Source of the DNA: CALAED01 sp036378315
Lineage (GTDB): Bacteria > Actinomycetota > Actinomycetes > Streptosporangiales > Streptosporangiaceae
Direction of reading: 5' to 3'
DNA: 64,000 nt
Assembly: GCA_036378315.1 (NCBI GenBank)
Contig: DASUWU010000074.1
Location: 1 to 64,000 of the forward strand
The position numbers were made by a program, and so were the translations under genes. This document shows, in pieces, positions 26,319-34,473 of the stretch. How positions within the stretch are numbered: position 1 is the stretch's first letter; the number at the start of each line of letters is the position of its first letter. The notes under the pieces were generated by a model. It saw nothing but the letters and a program-made list of their open reading frames with translations. It made no database searches and had not been told where the DNA came from.

Positions 26319-27179
26319 TCACCGGGGTGCGTCCGCCGCGACGAGGCGGGCGCGCAGGGCGGCGGTGTCGGCGCCGGTCCAGCCGTGCATGGCCAGCCAC
26401 CCGAGCGAGCCGCCGTAGCGTTCGTCGACGCTGGCGAGGAACTTCTCCATCGTGTGGGCGTGCGGGAGGTGGCTGTCGGCCGGCCGCGAGTCGAGGTCGG
26501 CGCGGTAGGTGGTGCTGGCCCGCAGCCGGGCCAGCACCCGCTCCAGCCGATCGCCGGTGGCGACGTAGTCGGCGACGATGGCCTCCCGTGTGACGCCGGC
26601 CACGTCGAGCGCCAGCGCGCACACCACTCCGGTACGGTCCTTGCCCGCGGCGCAGTGCACGATCGCTCCGCCGTCCTCGCCGGCCATCACCCGCAGCGCG
26701 GTGACGATCGAGTCCGGCCGGTCCTCCAGGTAGGCCAGGTAGTGGCCGAGCGACCGGTCGGCCTCGGGCCCGGTGTCGGTGCGGGTCTGCCAGGGCAGCA
26801 CGGCGTCGAGGTCGACGGCCGCCGCGGCAGCCTCCGCCGGCTCCGGCGGATCGGCCGGATCGTCGGGCGCGGGTGGCCGGTCGGCCTCGACGTCGGTGTA
26901 CACGCCGCCCTCGGTGAACAGCGACAGGTGGTGGATGCGAACCTCGGGGACCCGGGTCAACGGGCCCGGCCCCTCCAGCGACACCTCGGGATCGCTGCGC
27001 AGGTCGATGACATGGCGTACGCCCAGCTCTGTGACGAGCCGCCGGATGTCGCCCGGCGTCAGGTCCTGCAGGTTGTCGGCGCGCAGCACGCGGCCGGGCC
27101 TGGTCAGCCCGCCGTCGTGGGTGGGCAGTCCGCCGAGGTCCCGGACGTTGACGGCCCCGTCGAGGTCGATCCACCGCAT
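26319..27179 (-). CDS. Tyrosine-protein phosphatase, PtpB-like
   Basis: 286 residues. The active-site loop HCAAGKDRTG fits the CX5R P-loop of the MptpB/SidH-like family, which also acts on phosphoinositides, and the N-terminal NVRDLGGLPTHDGGLTRPGRVLRAD is the family signature. No signal peptide is seen. An alanine/proline/glutamate-rich insert (about residues 100-125) precedes the general acid region. TATGGT at 27186-27191 (minus strand) ends 6 nt before the ATG with no Shine-Dalgarno, so the gene is probably leaderless. Confidence 0.9.
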   Translation of the reverse strand: MRWIDLDGAVNVRDLGGLPTHDGGLTRPGRVLRADNLQDLTPGDIRRLVTELGVRHVIDLRSDPEVSLEGPGPLTRVPEVRIHHLSLFTEGGVYTDVEADRPPAPDDPADPPEPAEAAAAAVDLDAVLPWQTRTDTGPEADRSLGHYLAYLEDRPDSIVTALRVMAGEDGGAIVHCAAGKDRTGVVCALALDVAGVTREAIVADYVATGDRLERVLARLRASTTYRADLDSRPADSHLPHAHTMEKFLASVDERYGGSLGWLAMHGWTGADTAALRARLVAADAPR

Positions 27180-27210
27180 GCTTCGACCATAACCGCGGCC
27201 CCCTGGCGCC

Positions 27211-28452
27211 CTAGCCTTCGAGGGCGTACTGCATGACGCGGAACTTGGCTTGGGCCTCGGCCAGTTCGGCCTCCGGGTCGGAGTCGGCCACGATGCCGCA
27301 GCCGGCGAACAGGCGGGCGTGTGGCCCGTCGATCTCGGCGCAGCGCAGCGCGATGCCCCACTCGCCGTCGCCGCGGGCGTCGACCCAGCCGACCGGTCCG
27401 GCGTAGCGGCACCGGTCCATGACCTCGAGCTCGCGGATCAGGTCCATCGCCACGTCGGTCGGGGTCCCGCACACCGCCGGCGTGGGGTGCAGGGCGGCCA
27501 GGACGTCGAAAACCGAACGTTCCTCTTCGAGCCGGCCGTGCACCGGGGTGGCGAGGTGCATGACATTGGCGAGGGTGAACAGCTCGGGTTCGGCCGGCAG
27601 GTGCAGCTCGGTGCACAGCGGGGCGAGGGCGCCATGGACCATTTCGGCGGCGTAGGCGTGCTCCTCGCGGTTCTTGGTGGAGGCGAGCAGGGCTGCCGCC
27701 CGCAGCCGGTCGTCGGCCCGGCTGGCGCCGCGGGCCGTGGTGCCGGCCAGGACGTAGGAGTCCACCCGGTCGCCGGTGCGGCGTACGAGCAGCTCGGGGG
27801 TGGCGCCGACGAGGCCGGCGCAGGCGAAGGTGTAGCAGGCGGGGAAGCGCGCGGCGAGCCGGCGCAGCAGCACCCGGATGTCGATCGGGCGGCCGGCGTT
27901 GGCGCGCAGGTCACGGGCCAGCACCGCCTTGCCGAGCCGGCCCGCGCGGATGCGGCGGACGGCGGCGGCGACCGCCTCCTGCCACTGCGGCGCGCTCAGC
28001 GTCCCATCGCTCCAGCTCACCCAGGGCGGCGGCTGCGACGGCCGCCGCAGGGTCACCGCGTCGGCGTCGCCGCCGATCGTGGTCAGCCAGGCCCGCCCGC
28101 CACGGCGACCGAGGACGACCCGGGGGATGATGAGGACGGAGTCGCTGGCGCTGGACTTGAGGTCGAAGCTGAAGCTGCCGAAGGCGACCGGCCCGGAGCC
28201 GGGCAGGCCGACCTCGTCGGCGACGTCGGCGGCGCCGAACAGTTCGCCGAGCCACCGGCCGGCGCGGGCGAACCGGTCCTCGGCGCCGGGGACGGCCATC
28301 CTGGCGGCCTCGCCCCAGCCCACGAGCCCCTCGCCGCCGCGCACCCAGGCCAGCGCCGCCGGATTCGGCAGCCTCGCCAGCAGGTCGACCGGGTCGGCGA
28401 TGGGGGTGGAGCGGACGACGAGCCGTTCCCTGGCTTCCACGGCGGACCTCAC
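27211..28452 (-). CDS. menF: Isochorismate synthase
   Basis: 413 residues of the chorismate-binding family. The conserved C-terminal half includes RIRAGRLGKAVLARDLR, PELLVRRTGDRV, LAGTTARGASRADDRLR, KNREEHAYAAEMV, HLATPVHGRL, LHPTPAVCGTPTDVAMDLI and GPVGWVDARGDGEWGIALR with the catalytic Glu. It converts chorismate to isochorismate, feeding MenD. GTG 28452 is preferred: TAGAGT ends 7 nt upstream and TTGAAC lies 16 bp before that; a GTG at 28461 would fall inside the -10. Related salicylate synthases are longer, so MenF is favoured. Confidence 0.9.
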   Translation of the reverse strand: MRSAVEARERLVVRSTPIADPVDLLARLPNPAALAWVRGGEGLVGWGEAARMAVPGAEDRFARAGRWLGELFGAADVADEVGLPGSGPVAFGSFSFDLKSSASDSVLIIPRVVLGRRGGRAWLTTIGGDADAVTLRRPSQPPPWVSWSDGTLSAPQWQEAVAAAVRRIRAGRLGKAVLARDLRANAGRPIDIRVLLRRLAARFPACYTFACAGLVGATPELLVRRTGDRVDSYVLAGTTARGASRADDRLRAAALLASTKNREEHAYAAEMVHGALAPLCTELHLPAEPELFTLANVMHLATPVHGRLEEERSVFDVLAALHPTPAVCGTPTDVAMDLIRELEVMDRCRYAGPVGWVDARGDGEWGIALRCAEIDGPHARLFAGCGIVADSDPEAELAEAQAKFRVMQYALEG

Positions 28453-28459
28453 GCAGGCC

Positions 28460-28487
28460 ACTCTACGGGAGAGTTGAACTCGTTCAA
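28460..28487 (-). promoter_or_regulatory. menF promoter, leaderless
   Basis: On the minus strand TTGAAC (28482-28487), 16-bp spacer and TAGAGT (28460-28465) are followed by 7 nt and then GTG 28452. The -35 overlaps the last codon and stop of the upstream spermidine-synthase-like gene. Confidence 0.6.
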
Positions 28488-29215
28488 ATGCCGAGGGTGG
28501 GTGCTCCGGCGAAGTAGATCATGTCGGGTTCGCCGCGCGCGACCGGGACGGCGCGGACCTCGACGTGCCCGAACCGGGCGCGCAGCCGGCGGGCGAAGGC
28601 CGGTGCGGCGTTCGCGCTCCACACCGCCAGCCTGCCACCCGGTGCCAGCCGCTCGGCCAGCAGCCCCAGGCCGGCGTCCCCGTACAGCCCGGCGTTGCGT
28701 TCGGTGACCGTCCAGTGCGGGCCGTTGTCGATGTCGAGGCAGATCGCGTCGAACCTGTCCGGGGTCGCGGGGAGCCAGTCGAGCAGGTCGGCGCACGTCA
28801 CGGTGACCCGGGGATCGTCCAGCGCGCCGGCCGAGCAGCCACGCAGATGCGTGCGGTGCCAGGCGATGACGGCCGGCTCCAGCTCGACCACGGTCACCTC
28901 GGCGACGGCCGCCCGGGGATGGTCGGCCGCCTCGGCCAGGGAAAAGCCGACGCCGAGCCCCCCGATCAACACCCGCGCGGCCCCGGCCGCGCCGGCCAGC
29001 GCGCCGCGTACCAGCAGCCGCTCGGACGTCCCGCCGCGGGTGTCCATGAGGAAGACGCCGTTGCTGATGATCTCGTGGTCGGCGCCCGCGCGGCGCAGCA
29101 CCAGCTCGCCGCCGGCCCGGCCGGGGGCGCGCTCGACGACGACGGGCGGCGCGCCGGCGCCGCCCGGGCCGGGCCGCCCTCGCCCGCGGACCCCGCCGTG
29201 CGCCTCAGCGACCAT
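28484..29215 (-). CDS. Spermidine synthase-like SAM-dependent protein
   Basis: 243 residues with the Rossmann-fold core of the polyamine-synthase family: VLIGGLGVGFSLAEAA (motif I), VTVVELEPAVIAWHRTHL, FDAICLDIDNGPHWT and GGRLAVWSANAAPAF. The gatekeeping DxGDG segment of true spermidine synthases is replaced by IGGLGVG, so aminopropyl transfer is not assured and methyltransferase activity is possible. TATCGT (29223-29228, minus strand) ends 7 nt before the ATG, indicating a leaderless mRNA. It is divergent from the fluoride-export genes. Confidence 0.78.
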   Translation of the reverse strand: MVAEAHGGVRGRGRPGPGGAGAPPVVVERAPGRAGGELVLRRAGADHEIISNGVFLMDTRGGTSERLLVRGALAGAAGAARVLIGGLGVGFSLAEAADHPRAAVAEVTVVELEPAVIAWHRTHLRGCSAGALDDPRVTVTCADLLDWLPATPDRFDAICLDIDNGPHWTVTERNAGLYGDAGLGLLAERLAPGGRLAVWSANAAPAFARRLRARFGHVEVRAVPVARGEPDMIYFAGAPTLGI

Positions 29216-29244
29216 GGCCGTCACGATAGCCGCCGCCCGCCCTC

Positions 29245-29250
29245 TATCAT
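29245..29250 (+). promoter_or_regulatory. -10 element of the fluoride-export operon
   Basis: TATCAT lies 11 nt before the putative riboswitch, placing the transcription start near 29257. No convincing -35 is visible at 17-18 bp upstream. It nearly abuts the divergent promoter of the spermidine-synthase-like gene. Confidence 0.45.
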
Positions 29251-29260
29251 CGAACCTGTT

Positions 29261-29321
29261 CGGATGAGGGCGGAGGGGCTCGCCGACAACCGCGGGAAAC
29301 GCCCGCCAACGGTCCCTGACG
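29261..29321 (+). ncRNA. Candidate fluoride (crcB motif) riboswitch
   Basis: The leader of crcB folds as the crcB motif does. P1 is AGGGG (29274-29278) with TCCCT (29313-29317, one G-U). The loop pseudoknot is GGCG (29269-29272) with CGCC (29281-29284). P2 is GCGGG (29292-29296) with CCCGC (29302-29306), loop AAACG. The AACCGC block between pseudoknot and P2 is as in the consensus. The conserved GAUG and UGAUG elements are altered (GGAG and CAACG). It ends just before the AAGGGAG ribosome site, so control of translation or termination is possible. Confidence 0.62.
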
Positions 29322-29338
29322 AAGAAGGGAGTGCCGGC

Positions 29339-29845
29339 GTGCGGGCGTCCGATCAGACCTATGCTCCGGAGGCGAGCGCCGTCTTCCCGCGGCGGCGGCT
29401 GCGGCACCGGCTGCGGCGCGAGTGGGGGGTGCTGGCCGCCGTGGCGGTCGGCGGCGGCTGCGGCGCCCTCGCCCGCTACCTCATCGACCAGGCGATCCCG
29501 GTGCGGCCGGGCGCGATGCCGTGGGCCACCCTCGTGATCAACGTGGTCGGGTGCCTGGTTCTGGGCGCGCTGAACGTGTATCTGCTCGAGGTGTGGCCGC
29601 CGCGCCGGTACGTCCGGCCGCTGTGCGCGATCGGGTTCCTCGGTGGTTTCACCACGTTCTCGACCTACACGGCCGAGATCAGGGACCTGATGGGGCGCGG
29701 CGCCGTGCCGCTGGCCGCGGGGTACGCGCTGGGCAGCCTGGCGGCCGGGGTGGCGGCCCTGTGGGGGGGCGTCGCGGCGGCCCGGCTGGCCTCGCGGCAC
29801 CGCCTGCGCCGCGTCGGGGGAGGAGGTCGGGTGAACGGGCGATGA
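29339..29845 (+). CDS. crcB: Fluoride ion channel CrcB/Fluc, first subunit
   Basis: 168 residues with four transmembrane helices after a basic N-terminal tail of about 37 residues. Family motifs: GGCGALARYLIDQ, ATLVINVVGCLVLGAL (with the pore Asn) and FLGGFTTFSTYTAEI (Phe-box and TTFST). Fluc proteins form dual-topology dimers that leak F- out of the cell. GTG 29339 has AAGGGAG about 7 nt upstream. The DUF190 gene overlaps its stop (ATGA), followed by a second crcB, a layout suggesting a heterodimeric channel. Confidence 0.93.
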   Translation: MRASDQTYAPEASAVFPRRRLRHRLRREWGVLAAVAVGGGCGALARYLIDQAIPVRPGAMPWATLVINVVGCLVLGALNVYLLEVWPPRRYVRPLCAIGFLGGFTTFSTYTAEIRDLMGRGAVPLAAGYALGSLAAGVAALWGGVAAARLASRHRLRRVGGGGRVNGR

Positions 29846-30183
29846 GACTGCACGGACGGGCCACCCGCCTGACGATCTTCATCGGGGAGGACGACCGCTA
29901 CCATCACCGGCCGCTCTATTCGGAGATCGTCCAGCGGGCCCGGGCGGCCGGGCTGGCCGGCGCGAGCGTCTTTCGCGGCATCGAGGGCTTCGGCGCCTCG
30001 TCCCACCTGCACACCAGCCGGCTGCTCAGCCTCAGCCAGGACCTGCCGCTGGCCGTCGTGATCGTCGACGACGAGCAGCGGATCACCGAGTTCGTCGCCC
30101 AACTGGACGAGCTCATCGACGAGGGCCTGGTGATCATCGACGAGGTCGAGGTGTACCGCTACGTCGGGCGCGAGACCCCATGA
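29842..30183 (+). CDS. DUF190 (PII-like) protein
   Basis: 113 residues. The family signature is seen in ATRLTIFIGEDDRYHHRPLYSEIVQRARAAGLAGASVFRGIEGFG and the C-terminal LVIIDEVEVYRYV. DUF190 proteins have a PII-like ferredoxin fold and are often encoded with crcB, but their role in fluoride handling is not established. The gene is coupled on both sides by ATGA overlaps with the two crcB genes. Confidence 0.92.
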   Translation: MRLHGRATRLTIFIGEDDRYHHRPLYSEIVQRARAAGLAGASVFRGIEGFGASSHLHTSRLLSLSQDLPLAVVIVDDEQRITEFVAQLDELIDEGLVIIDEVEVYRYVGRETP

Positions 30184-30539
30184 CCGCGTTGCTGGTGTTC
30201 CTGGGCGGCGCGATCGGCGCGCCCACCCGGTACCTGCTCGACCGGCTCGTGCAGCGGCGGGCCGGCGGGGCGCTGCCGTGGGGGACGCTGACGGTGAACG
30301 TGGTCGGGTCCGCGGTGCTCGGCGCGCTGCTGGGGGCCGGCGTGCCCCCGCCGGCGGCCGCGGTCGCCGGCACCGGGTTTTGCGGCGCGCTCACCACCTT
30401 CAGCACCTTCGGGTACGAGACCGTGCGGCTGCTGGAGGACGGCGCCGTGCTCGAGGCCGCGGTGAACGCGTTCGGCAGCCTGCTGCTCGGCCTGGCCGCG
30501 GCCGCCGGGTCGTACGCGATCGCGGCGGCGCTCGGCTGA
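30180..30539 (+). CDS. crcB: Fluoride ion channel CrcB/Fluc, second subunit
   Basis: 119 residues and four transmembrane helices, without the long N-terminal tail of the first subunit. Motifs: FLGGAIGAPTRYLLDRLV, GTLTVNVVGSAVLGALLG and GTGFCGALTTFSTFGYETV. It starts inside the DUF190 gene (ATGA). Paired crcB genes usually encode two single-topology partners; the positive-inside check of the loops would test this. Confidence 0.93.
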   Translation: MTALLVFLGGAIGAPTRYLLDRLVQRRAGGALPWGTLTVNVVGSAVLGALLGAGVPPPAAAVAGTGFCGALTTFSTFGYETVRLLEDGAVLEAAVNAFGSLLLGLAAAAGSYAIAAALG

Positions 30540-30582
30540 CGGGCAGGATGTGGGTGCCCCCGCCCCGGTCTAGGGTGGGGCC

Positions 30583-31293
30583 ATGACAAACCTCCCCGAA
30601 GGGAACGACCCTCGGGAGCTGCGCGCCGCCGACCATGATCGCGACCGGGTCGCCGAGGTGCTGCGGGAGGCGGCGGGCGAGGGCAGGCTGACCCTCGACG
30701 AGCTCGAAGAGCGGCTGAGCGCCGTGTACGCCGCCAAGACCTACGGCGACCTCGAGCCGATCACCCGCGACCTGCCGATCGGCGTTCCGGCGCCGGCCGC
30801 CGGGCCCCGAGGCGCGGCGGCGCCCGCCGCGCAGCGCATCGGCGGCCACCCCACCTCGAGCGTCGGCATCGGGATCATGGGCGGGTTCAGCCGCAAGGGC
30901 GCGTGGGTCGCGCCGCGGGACTTCACGGCCGTGGCGTTGATGGGCGGCGGTGAGATCGACCTGCGGGAGGCACGGTTCGCCGAGCGCGAGGTGACCATCC
31001 GGGCGTTCGCGGTGATGGGCGGCGTGAACGTCGTCGTCCCCGAGGACGCGGAGGTCCACGTCCGCGGCATCGGGATCATGGGCGGGTTCGACGACCGGGC
31101 GAGCGGCCCGGGCGCGCCGGGCGCGCCGCGCATCGTCGTCACCGGCCTGGCGTTTTGGGGCGGCGTCGGCGTCGTCCGTAAACCGTCGCGGAGCGAGCGC
31201 GACCGGCGCAGGCGAGAGCGCCGCCTCCAAGTGGAGCGCGACCGGGAGGCCGAGGCGGAGCGGCGGCTCGGGCGCGGCGGCAGCGCCGACTGA
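30583..31293 (+). CDS. DUF1707 and LiaF-like C-terminal domain protein
   Basis: 236 residues. An N-terminal DUF1707 domain (LRAADHDRDRVAEVLREAAGEGRLTLDELEERL, YGDLEPITRDLP) is followed by a linker and a beta-rich domain like the C-terminus of LiaF/VraT (SVGIGIMGGFSRKGAWVAP, VALMGGGEIDLREARF, VMGGVNVVVPEDAEVHVRGIGIMGGFDDR). No membrane helix is seen. The last 30 residues are highly charged (RRRERR...). TAGGGT (30571-30576) ends 6 nt before the ATG, a leaderless promoter. It may sense envelope stress, by analogy only. Confidence 0.85.
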   Translation: MTNLPEGNDPRELRAADHDRDRVAEVLREAAGEGRLTLDELEERLSAVYAAKTYGDLEPITRDLPIGVPAPAAGPRGAAAPAAQRIGGHPTSSVGIGIMGGFSRKGAWVAPRDFTAVALMGGGEIDLREARFAEREVTIRAFAVMGGVNVVVPEDAEVHVRGIGIMGGFDDRASGPGAPGAPRIVVTGLAFWGGVGVVRKPSRSERDRRRRERRLQVERDREAEAERRLGRGGSAD

Positions 31294-31392
31294 AGACCCG
31301 CCCCCCGCGGCGTGAGCAGCCGGCCGCGTCATGCATGCGGGCCGCGGTCCGTCCCCCCTCTCGGCGCCGGGAAGACCTCGCCCCAGCGCGGC

Positions 31393-31412
31393 GTTACCTT
31401 GTAACGTTGTAA
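31393..31412 (+). promoter_or_regulatory. Inverted and direct repeats upstream of the HtrA-like gene
   Basis: GTTAC-CTT-GTAAC (31393-31405) is a perfect 5-bp dyad, and TTGTAA occurs twice (31399-31404 and 31407-31412). The cluster is AT-rich against the local base composition and sits 17 bp before the GGGAGGTGG ribosome site, so it probably holds the -10 and an operator. Confidence 0.45.
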
Positions 31413-31429
31413 TCATCGGGAGGTGGTAG

Positions 31430-32389
31430 ATGGATCCCGAGCCGCGTGACCTCTCCGGCGCCGAACCCCTCGACGCCTACTCTCAGGTCGTTTCGTCAGT
31501 CGCCCGCGAGCTGACCCCGCGCGTGGCCAGCGTGCGGGTGCGCCAGCATGGCCGCGAGGGGACGGGATCGGCGGTGGCCTTCACCGCCGACGGCTTCCTG
31601 CTCACCAACGCCCACGTCGTCGGGGACGCCCGCGACGGCACGGCCGCCTTCGTCGACGGCACCACGACGGCGTTCCGGGTCGTGGGCTCCGACCCGCTGT
31701 CCGACCTGGCCGTGGTCCGCGCGGACGGCGCCACGCCGCCGCCGGCCGTCCTCGGCGACAGCGACAACCTCGTGGTGGGCCAGCTGGTGGTCGCCGTCGG
31801 CAACCCCCTCGGCCTGTCGGGCTCGGTGACCGCCGGCGTGGTCAGCGCGCTCGGCCGGTCGCTGCCGGCCCGCAGCGGCCGCGCCATGCGGGTGATCGAA
31901 GACGTCATCCAGACCGACGCGGCGCTCAACCCGGGCAACTCCGGCGGTGCGCTGGCCGACGCGCGCGGCCGCGTGGTGGGTATCAACACCGCGGTCGCCG
32001 GAGTCGGGCTCGGCCTGGCCGTGCCGATCAACGGCACCACCCGCCGGATCATCGGCGCGCTCATGCGCGACGGCCGGGTGCGCCGCGCCTTCCTCGGGCT
32101 GGTCACCAACCCGGTGCCGGTTCCGGCGACGCTGCGCGGCCGCACCGGTCAGCGCGAGGCGCTGCGGGTGGCCGAGGTGGTCCCGGGCAGCCCCGCCGAC
32201 CGGGCCGGGCTGCGGCGCGGCGACCTGGTGCTCACCGCGGCCGGGGTGCCGGTCAGCGCGGCGCAGAGCCTGCAGCGGCTGATGTTCGCCGACGCGATCG
32301 GCCGGCCGCTTCAGATCACCGTGCTGCGCAACGGCGCCATGGTCGACGTGATCGCCGAACCCGTCGAGCTCACCAGCGAGGCCCGCTGA
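31430..32389 (+). CDS. Trypsin-like serine protease with PDZ domain (HtrA/S1C)
   Basis: 319 residues. The catalytic triad is His62 (LLTNAHVVG), Asp92 (DPLSDLAVVR) and Ser171 (NPGNSGGAL). A PDZ domain follows (about 225-310: VAEVVPGSPADRAGLRRGDLVLTAAG). No signal peptide or transmembrane anchor is found, unlike most HtrA proteins of actinobacteria, so it would be cytosolic unless the true start is upstream; the GGGAGGTGG 5 nt before ATG 31430 argues against that. Its role would be protein quality control. Confidence 0.9.
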   Translation: MDPEPRDLSGAEPLDAYSQVVSSVARELTPRVASVRVRQHGREGTGSAVAFTADGFLLTNAHVVGDARDGTAAFVDGTTTAFRVVGSDPLSDLAVVRADGATPPPAVLGDSDNLVVGQLVVAVGNPLGLSGSVTAGVVSALGRSLPARSGRAMRVIEDVIQTDAALNPGNSGGALADARGRVVGINTAVAGVGLGLAVPINGTTRRIIGALMRDGRVRRAFLGLVTNPVPVPATLRGRTGQREALRVAEVVPGSPADRAGLRRGDLVLTAAGVPVSAAQSLQRLMFADAIGRPLQITVLRNGAMVDVIAEPVELTSEAR

Positions 32390-32450
32390 CCCTCGGCGGC
32401 ACCACGCCGCGTCCCCGTACCCGCGTCCCCGTACTTGGGGGCGCGGCCCG

Positions 32451-33206
32451 TCAGCGGGCGTTGTGGAAGATGACGCCGAGCACGAACCGCCGTCCGCTGT
32501 GCACGGTGCTGACGCCGTGCTTCATGACGACCCGCTTGTGGCCGCGGGCGGATGGCACCGGCCGCTCGCGCACCGGGAAGATCACGCCCTGCCCGAGGCC
32601 GGGGCGGGCGACGACCGGCCGGGACTGGGCCCGCGGCCGCTGCTCGACGAAGACGCTCTCGCCGCCGGTGAAGTCGGCGTCGGGCGTGCTCAGCATGATC
32701 GCGACCTGCAGCGGGAAGGTGATGTCGCCGTACACGTCCTGGTGCAGGCAGTTGTAGCCGCCCGGGCCGTAGCGCAACAGCAGCGGGGTCGGCCGGTGCT
32801 GCCCGGCCGCCGCGCACCTGGCGTGCAGCTCGTCGAGCCGTTCGGGAAAGGCCGGCCCCGGTCCGGGCGGCGCGCCGGCGGGGGCGGGGCCGCCGAGCCG
32901 CTCCGCCCACCGGTTGGCCAGCCGCGCCAGCGGCGGGTAGAGCCCGGCCCGCAGCTCGCCCACCACGGGGGGCAGCGGGTCGCGGAAGTAGCGGTAGTCA
33001 CCCTCGCCGAAGGCGTGCCTGGACATGACGACGGTGCTGCGGAACAGCTCGTCGGCCTCGTAGCAGGCGATCAGGTCGGCGCACTCGCCGGGGGACAGCA
33101 GCGGCGGCGTCACCGCGATGCCCGTGCGTTCGAGCTGCGCTTCGGCCAGCTCCCAGTCGAGCGCGTCCCGCCGGCCGACCGCGTCGCCGCGGACCCGGAC
33201 GTCCAT
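32451..33206 (-). CDS. 2OG-Fe(II) oxygenase, PF09859-like (oxidative DNA-damage type)
   Basis: 251 residues. The Fe site is HxD in NCLHQDVYGD and a distal His in KHGVSTVHSGRRF, with Arg residues for 2-oxoglutarate. LLLRYGPGGYNCLHQDVYG and FTGGESVFVEQRPRAQSR are typical of the Oxygenase-NA family, which is described as acting on damaged DNA. The ATG at 33206 has GGAGGGAG 5-6 nt upstream. It lies 136 bp downstream of the SOS-box radical SAM gene on the same strand, so joint expression after DNA damage is plausible. Confidence 0.85.
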   Translation of the reverse strand: MDVRVRGDAVGRRDALDWELAEAQLERTGIAVTPPLLSPGECADLIACYEADELFRSTVVMSRHAFGEGDYRYFRDPLPPVVGELRAGLYPPLARLANRWAERLGGPAPAGAPPGPGPAFPERLDELHARCAAAGQHRPTPLLLRYGPGGYNCLHQDVYGDITFPLQVAIMLSTPDADFTGGESVFVEQRPRAQSRPVVARPGLGQGVIFPVRERPVPSARGHKRVVMKHGVSTVHSGRRFVLGVIFHNAR

Positions 33207-33342
33207 CGTGTCTCCCTCCTCGAGGTACGGCGGGGGCCGGCGCCCGCGGCGCCGGGCCGCCCCTGGAGAAGTCAACACCGCCGGCCGCCGCGCGGTTGCG
33301 GCCGGCGGTGAGTCCCGGACGGGCGCCGCGCGGGCGGGCGCC

Positions 33343-34431
33343 TCACAGCAGGGTGAGCTGCTCGGCAGCGGGCGGCACGGGCGGCGGCGGCGCCGGACCG
33401 GCCGGGCGCCGGTGCGGCCCCCGGCGGTGGTCGCCCCGGTCGCGCCGGTCGATCCCGTAGGCGGCGGCCAGCTCGCGCACCTGGCGGCTGATGGCTTCCT
33501 GGAAGTCTTTGGGGGCGTACGCGCCGCGCCCGTACAGCCGCCGGTAGGGGCCGACCAGCTCGGGGTGGCGGGCGTGCAGCCACCGGAAGAACCATTCGCG
33601 CGCGCCGGGCCGCAGGTGCAGGGTGATGGCCGAAACGGAGGTCGCGCCCGCCTCGGCGATCCGCCGGACGGTCGCCTCCAGCTGCGCCGGGGAGTCGGAC
33701 AGGTAGGGCAGCACCGGCCCCATCAGCACGCCGCAGCGGATGCCGTGCTCGTTGAGCGCGGCGCACACCTCCAGGCGCTTGCGCGGGCTGGGGGTGCCGG
33801 GCTCGACCTGCCGCCACAGCTCCGTGTCGACCGAACCGACGGACACCGCGGTGCTCACCTCGGTGCGCTCGGCCGCCTCGACCAGCAGCGGCAGATCGCG
33901 CAGGATCAGCGAGCCCTTCGTCAGGATGGAAAACGGGTTCGCGGCGTCGCGCAGCGCGGCCAGGATGCCGGGCATCAACCGGTAGCGTCCCTCGGCCCGC
34001 TGGTAGACATCGACGTTGGTGCCCATCGCGATGTGCTCGCCTCGCCACGCCGGCGCGGCCAGCTCGCGCCGGACGAGGTCGGGCGCGTTGACCTTCACCA
34101 CGATCTTCGAGTCGAAGTCGTGGCCGGCGTCGAAGTCGAGGTACTCGTGTGTCCGGCGGGCGAAGCAGTACACGCACGCGTGCGCGCAGCCGCGGTAGGG
34201 GTTGATCGTCCAGGTGAACGGCAGCCGCGCGGCGGCGGGGACCTTGTTGATGATGGACTTGGCGTGGATCTCGTAGCAGGTGATGCCGCGGAAGCCCGGT
34301 GTGTCGAACGTCCGGGTCACCGCCCCGCGCTCGAACAGCGGCGGGTCGCGCCGGGCGCCGGCACGGCCGCCCGCGTCGTCGTCGCCCGGGTCGGCGAGCG
34401 CGTCGTCGAGTCGCAGGTTGTCCCAGCGCAT
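33343..34431 (-). CDS. Rv2578c-type radical SAM protein (SPL-like)
   Basis: 362 residues. The Fe-S motif CX3CX2C (Cys82, Cys86, Cys89 in GCAHACVYCF) begins a radical SAM barrel, and TFDTPGFRGITCYEIHAKSIINKVP is the family-specific N-terminal region. The C-terminus is proline/arginine-rich. It resembles actinobacterial relatives of spore photoproduct lyase, but the substrate is unproven. The ATG at 34431 lies 43 bp from the -10 of a promoter whose 17-bp spacer contains a LexA box, so induction by DNA damage is likely. Confidence 0.9.
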   Translation of the reverse strand: MRWDNLRLDDALADPGDDDAGGRAGARRDPPLFERGAVTRTFDTPGFRGITCYEIHAKSIINKVPAAARLPFTWTINPYRGCAHACVYCFARRTHEYLDFDAGHDFDSKIVVKVNAPDLVRRELAAPAWRGEHIAMGTNVDVYQRAEGRYRLMPGILAALRDAANPFSILTKGSLILRDLPLLVEAAERTEVSTAVSVGSVDTELWRQVEPGTPSPRKRLEVCAALNEHGIRCGVLMGPVLPYLSDSPAQLEATVRRIAEAGATSVSAITLHLRPGAREWFFRWLHARHPELVGPYRRLYGRGAYAPKDFQEAISRQVRELAAAYGIDRRDRGDHRRGPHRRPAGPAPPPPVPPAAEQLTLL

Positions 34432-34473
34432 GCCCGCCCCCTCCGCCGGCCGTCACGATCTTCCAACCCTCCG

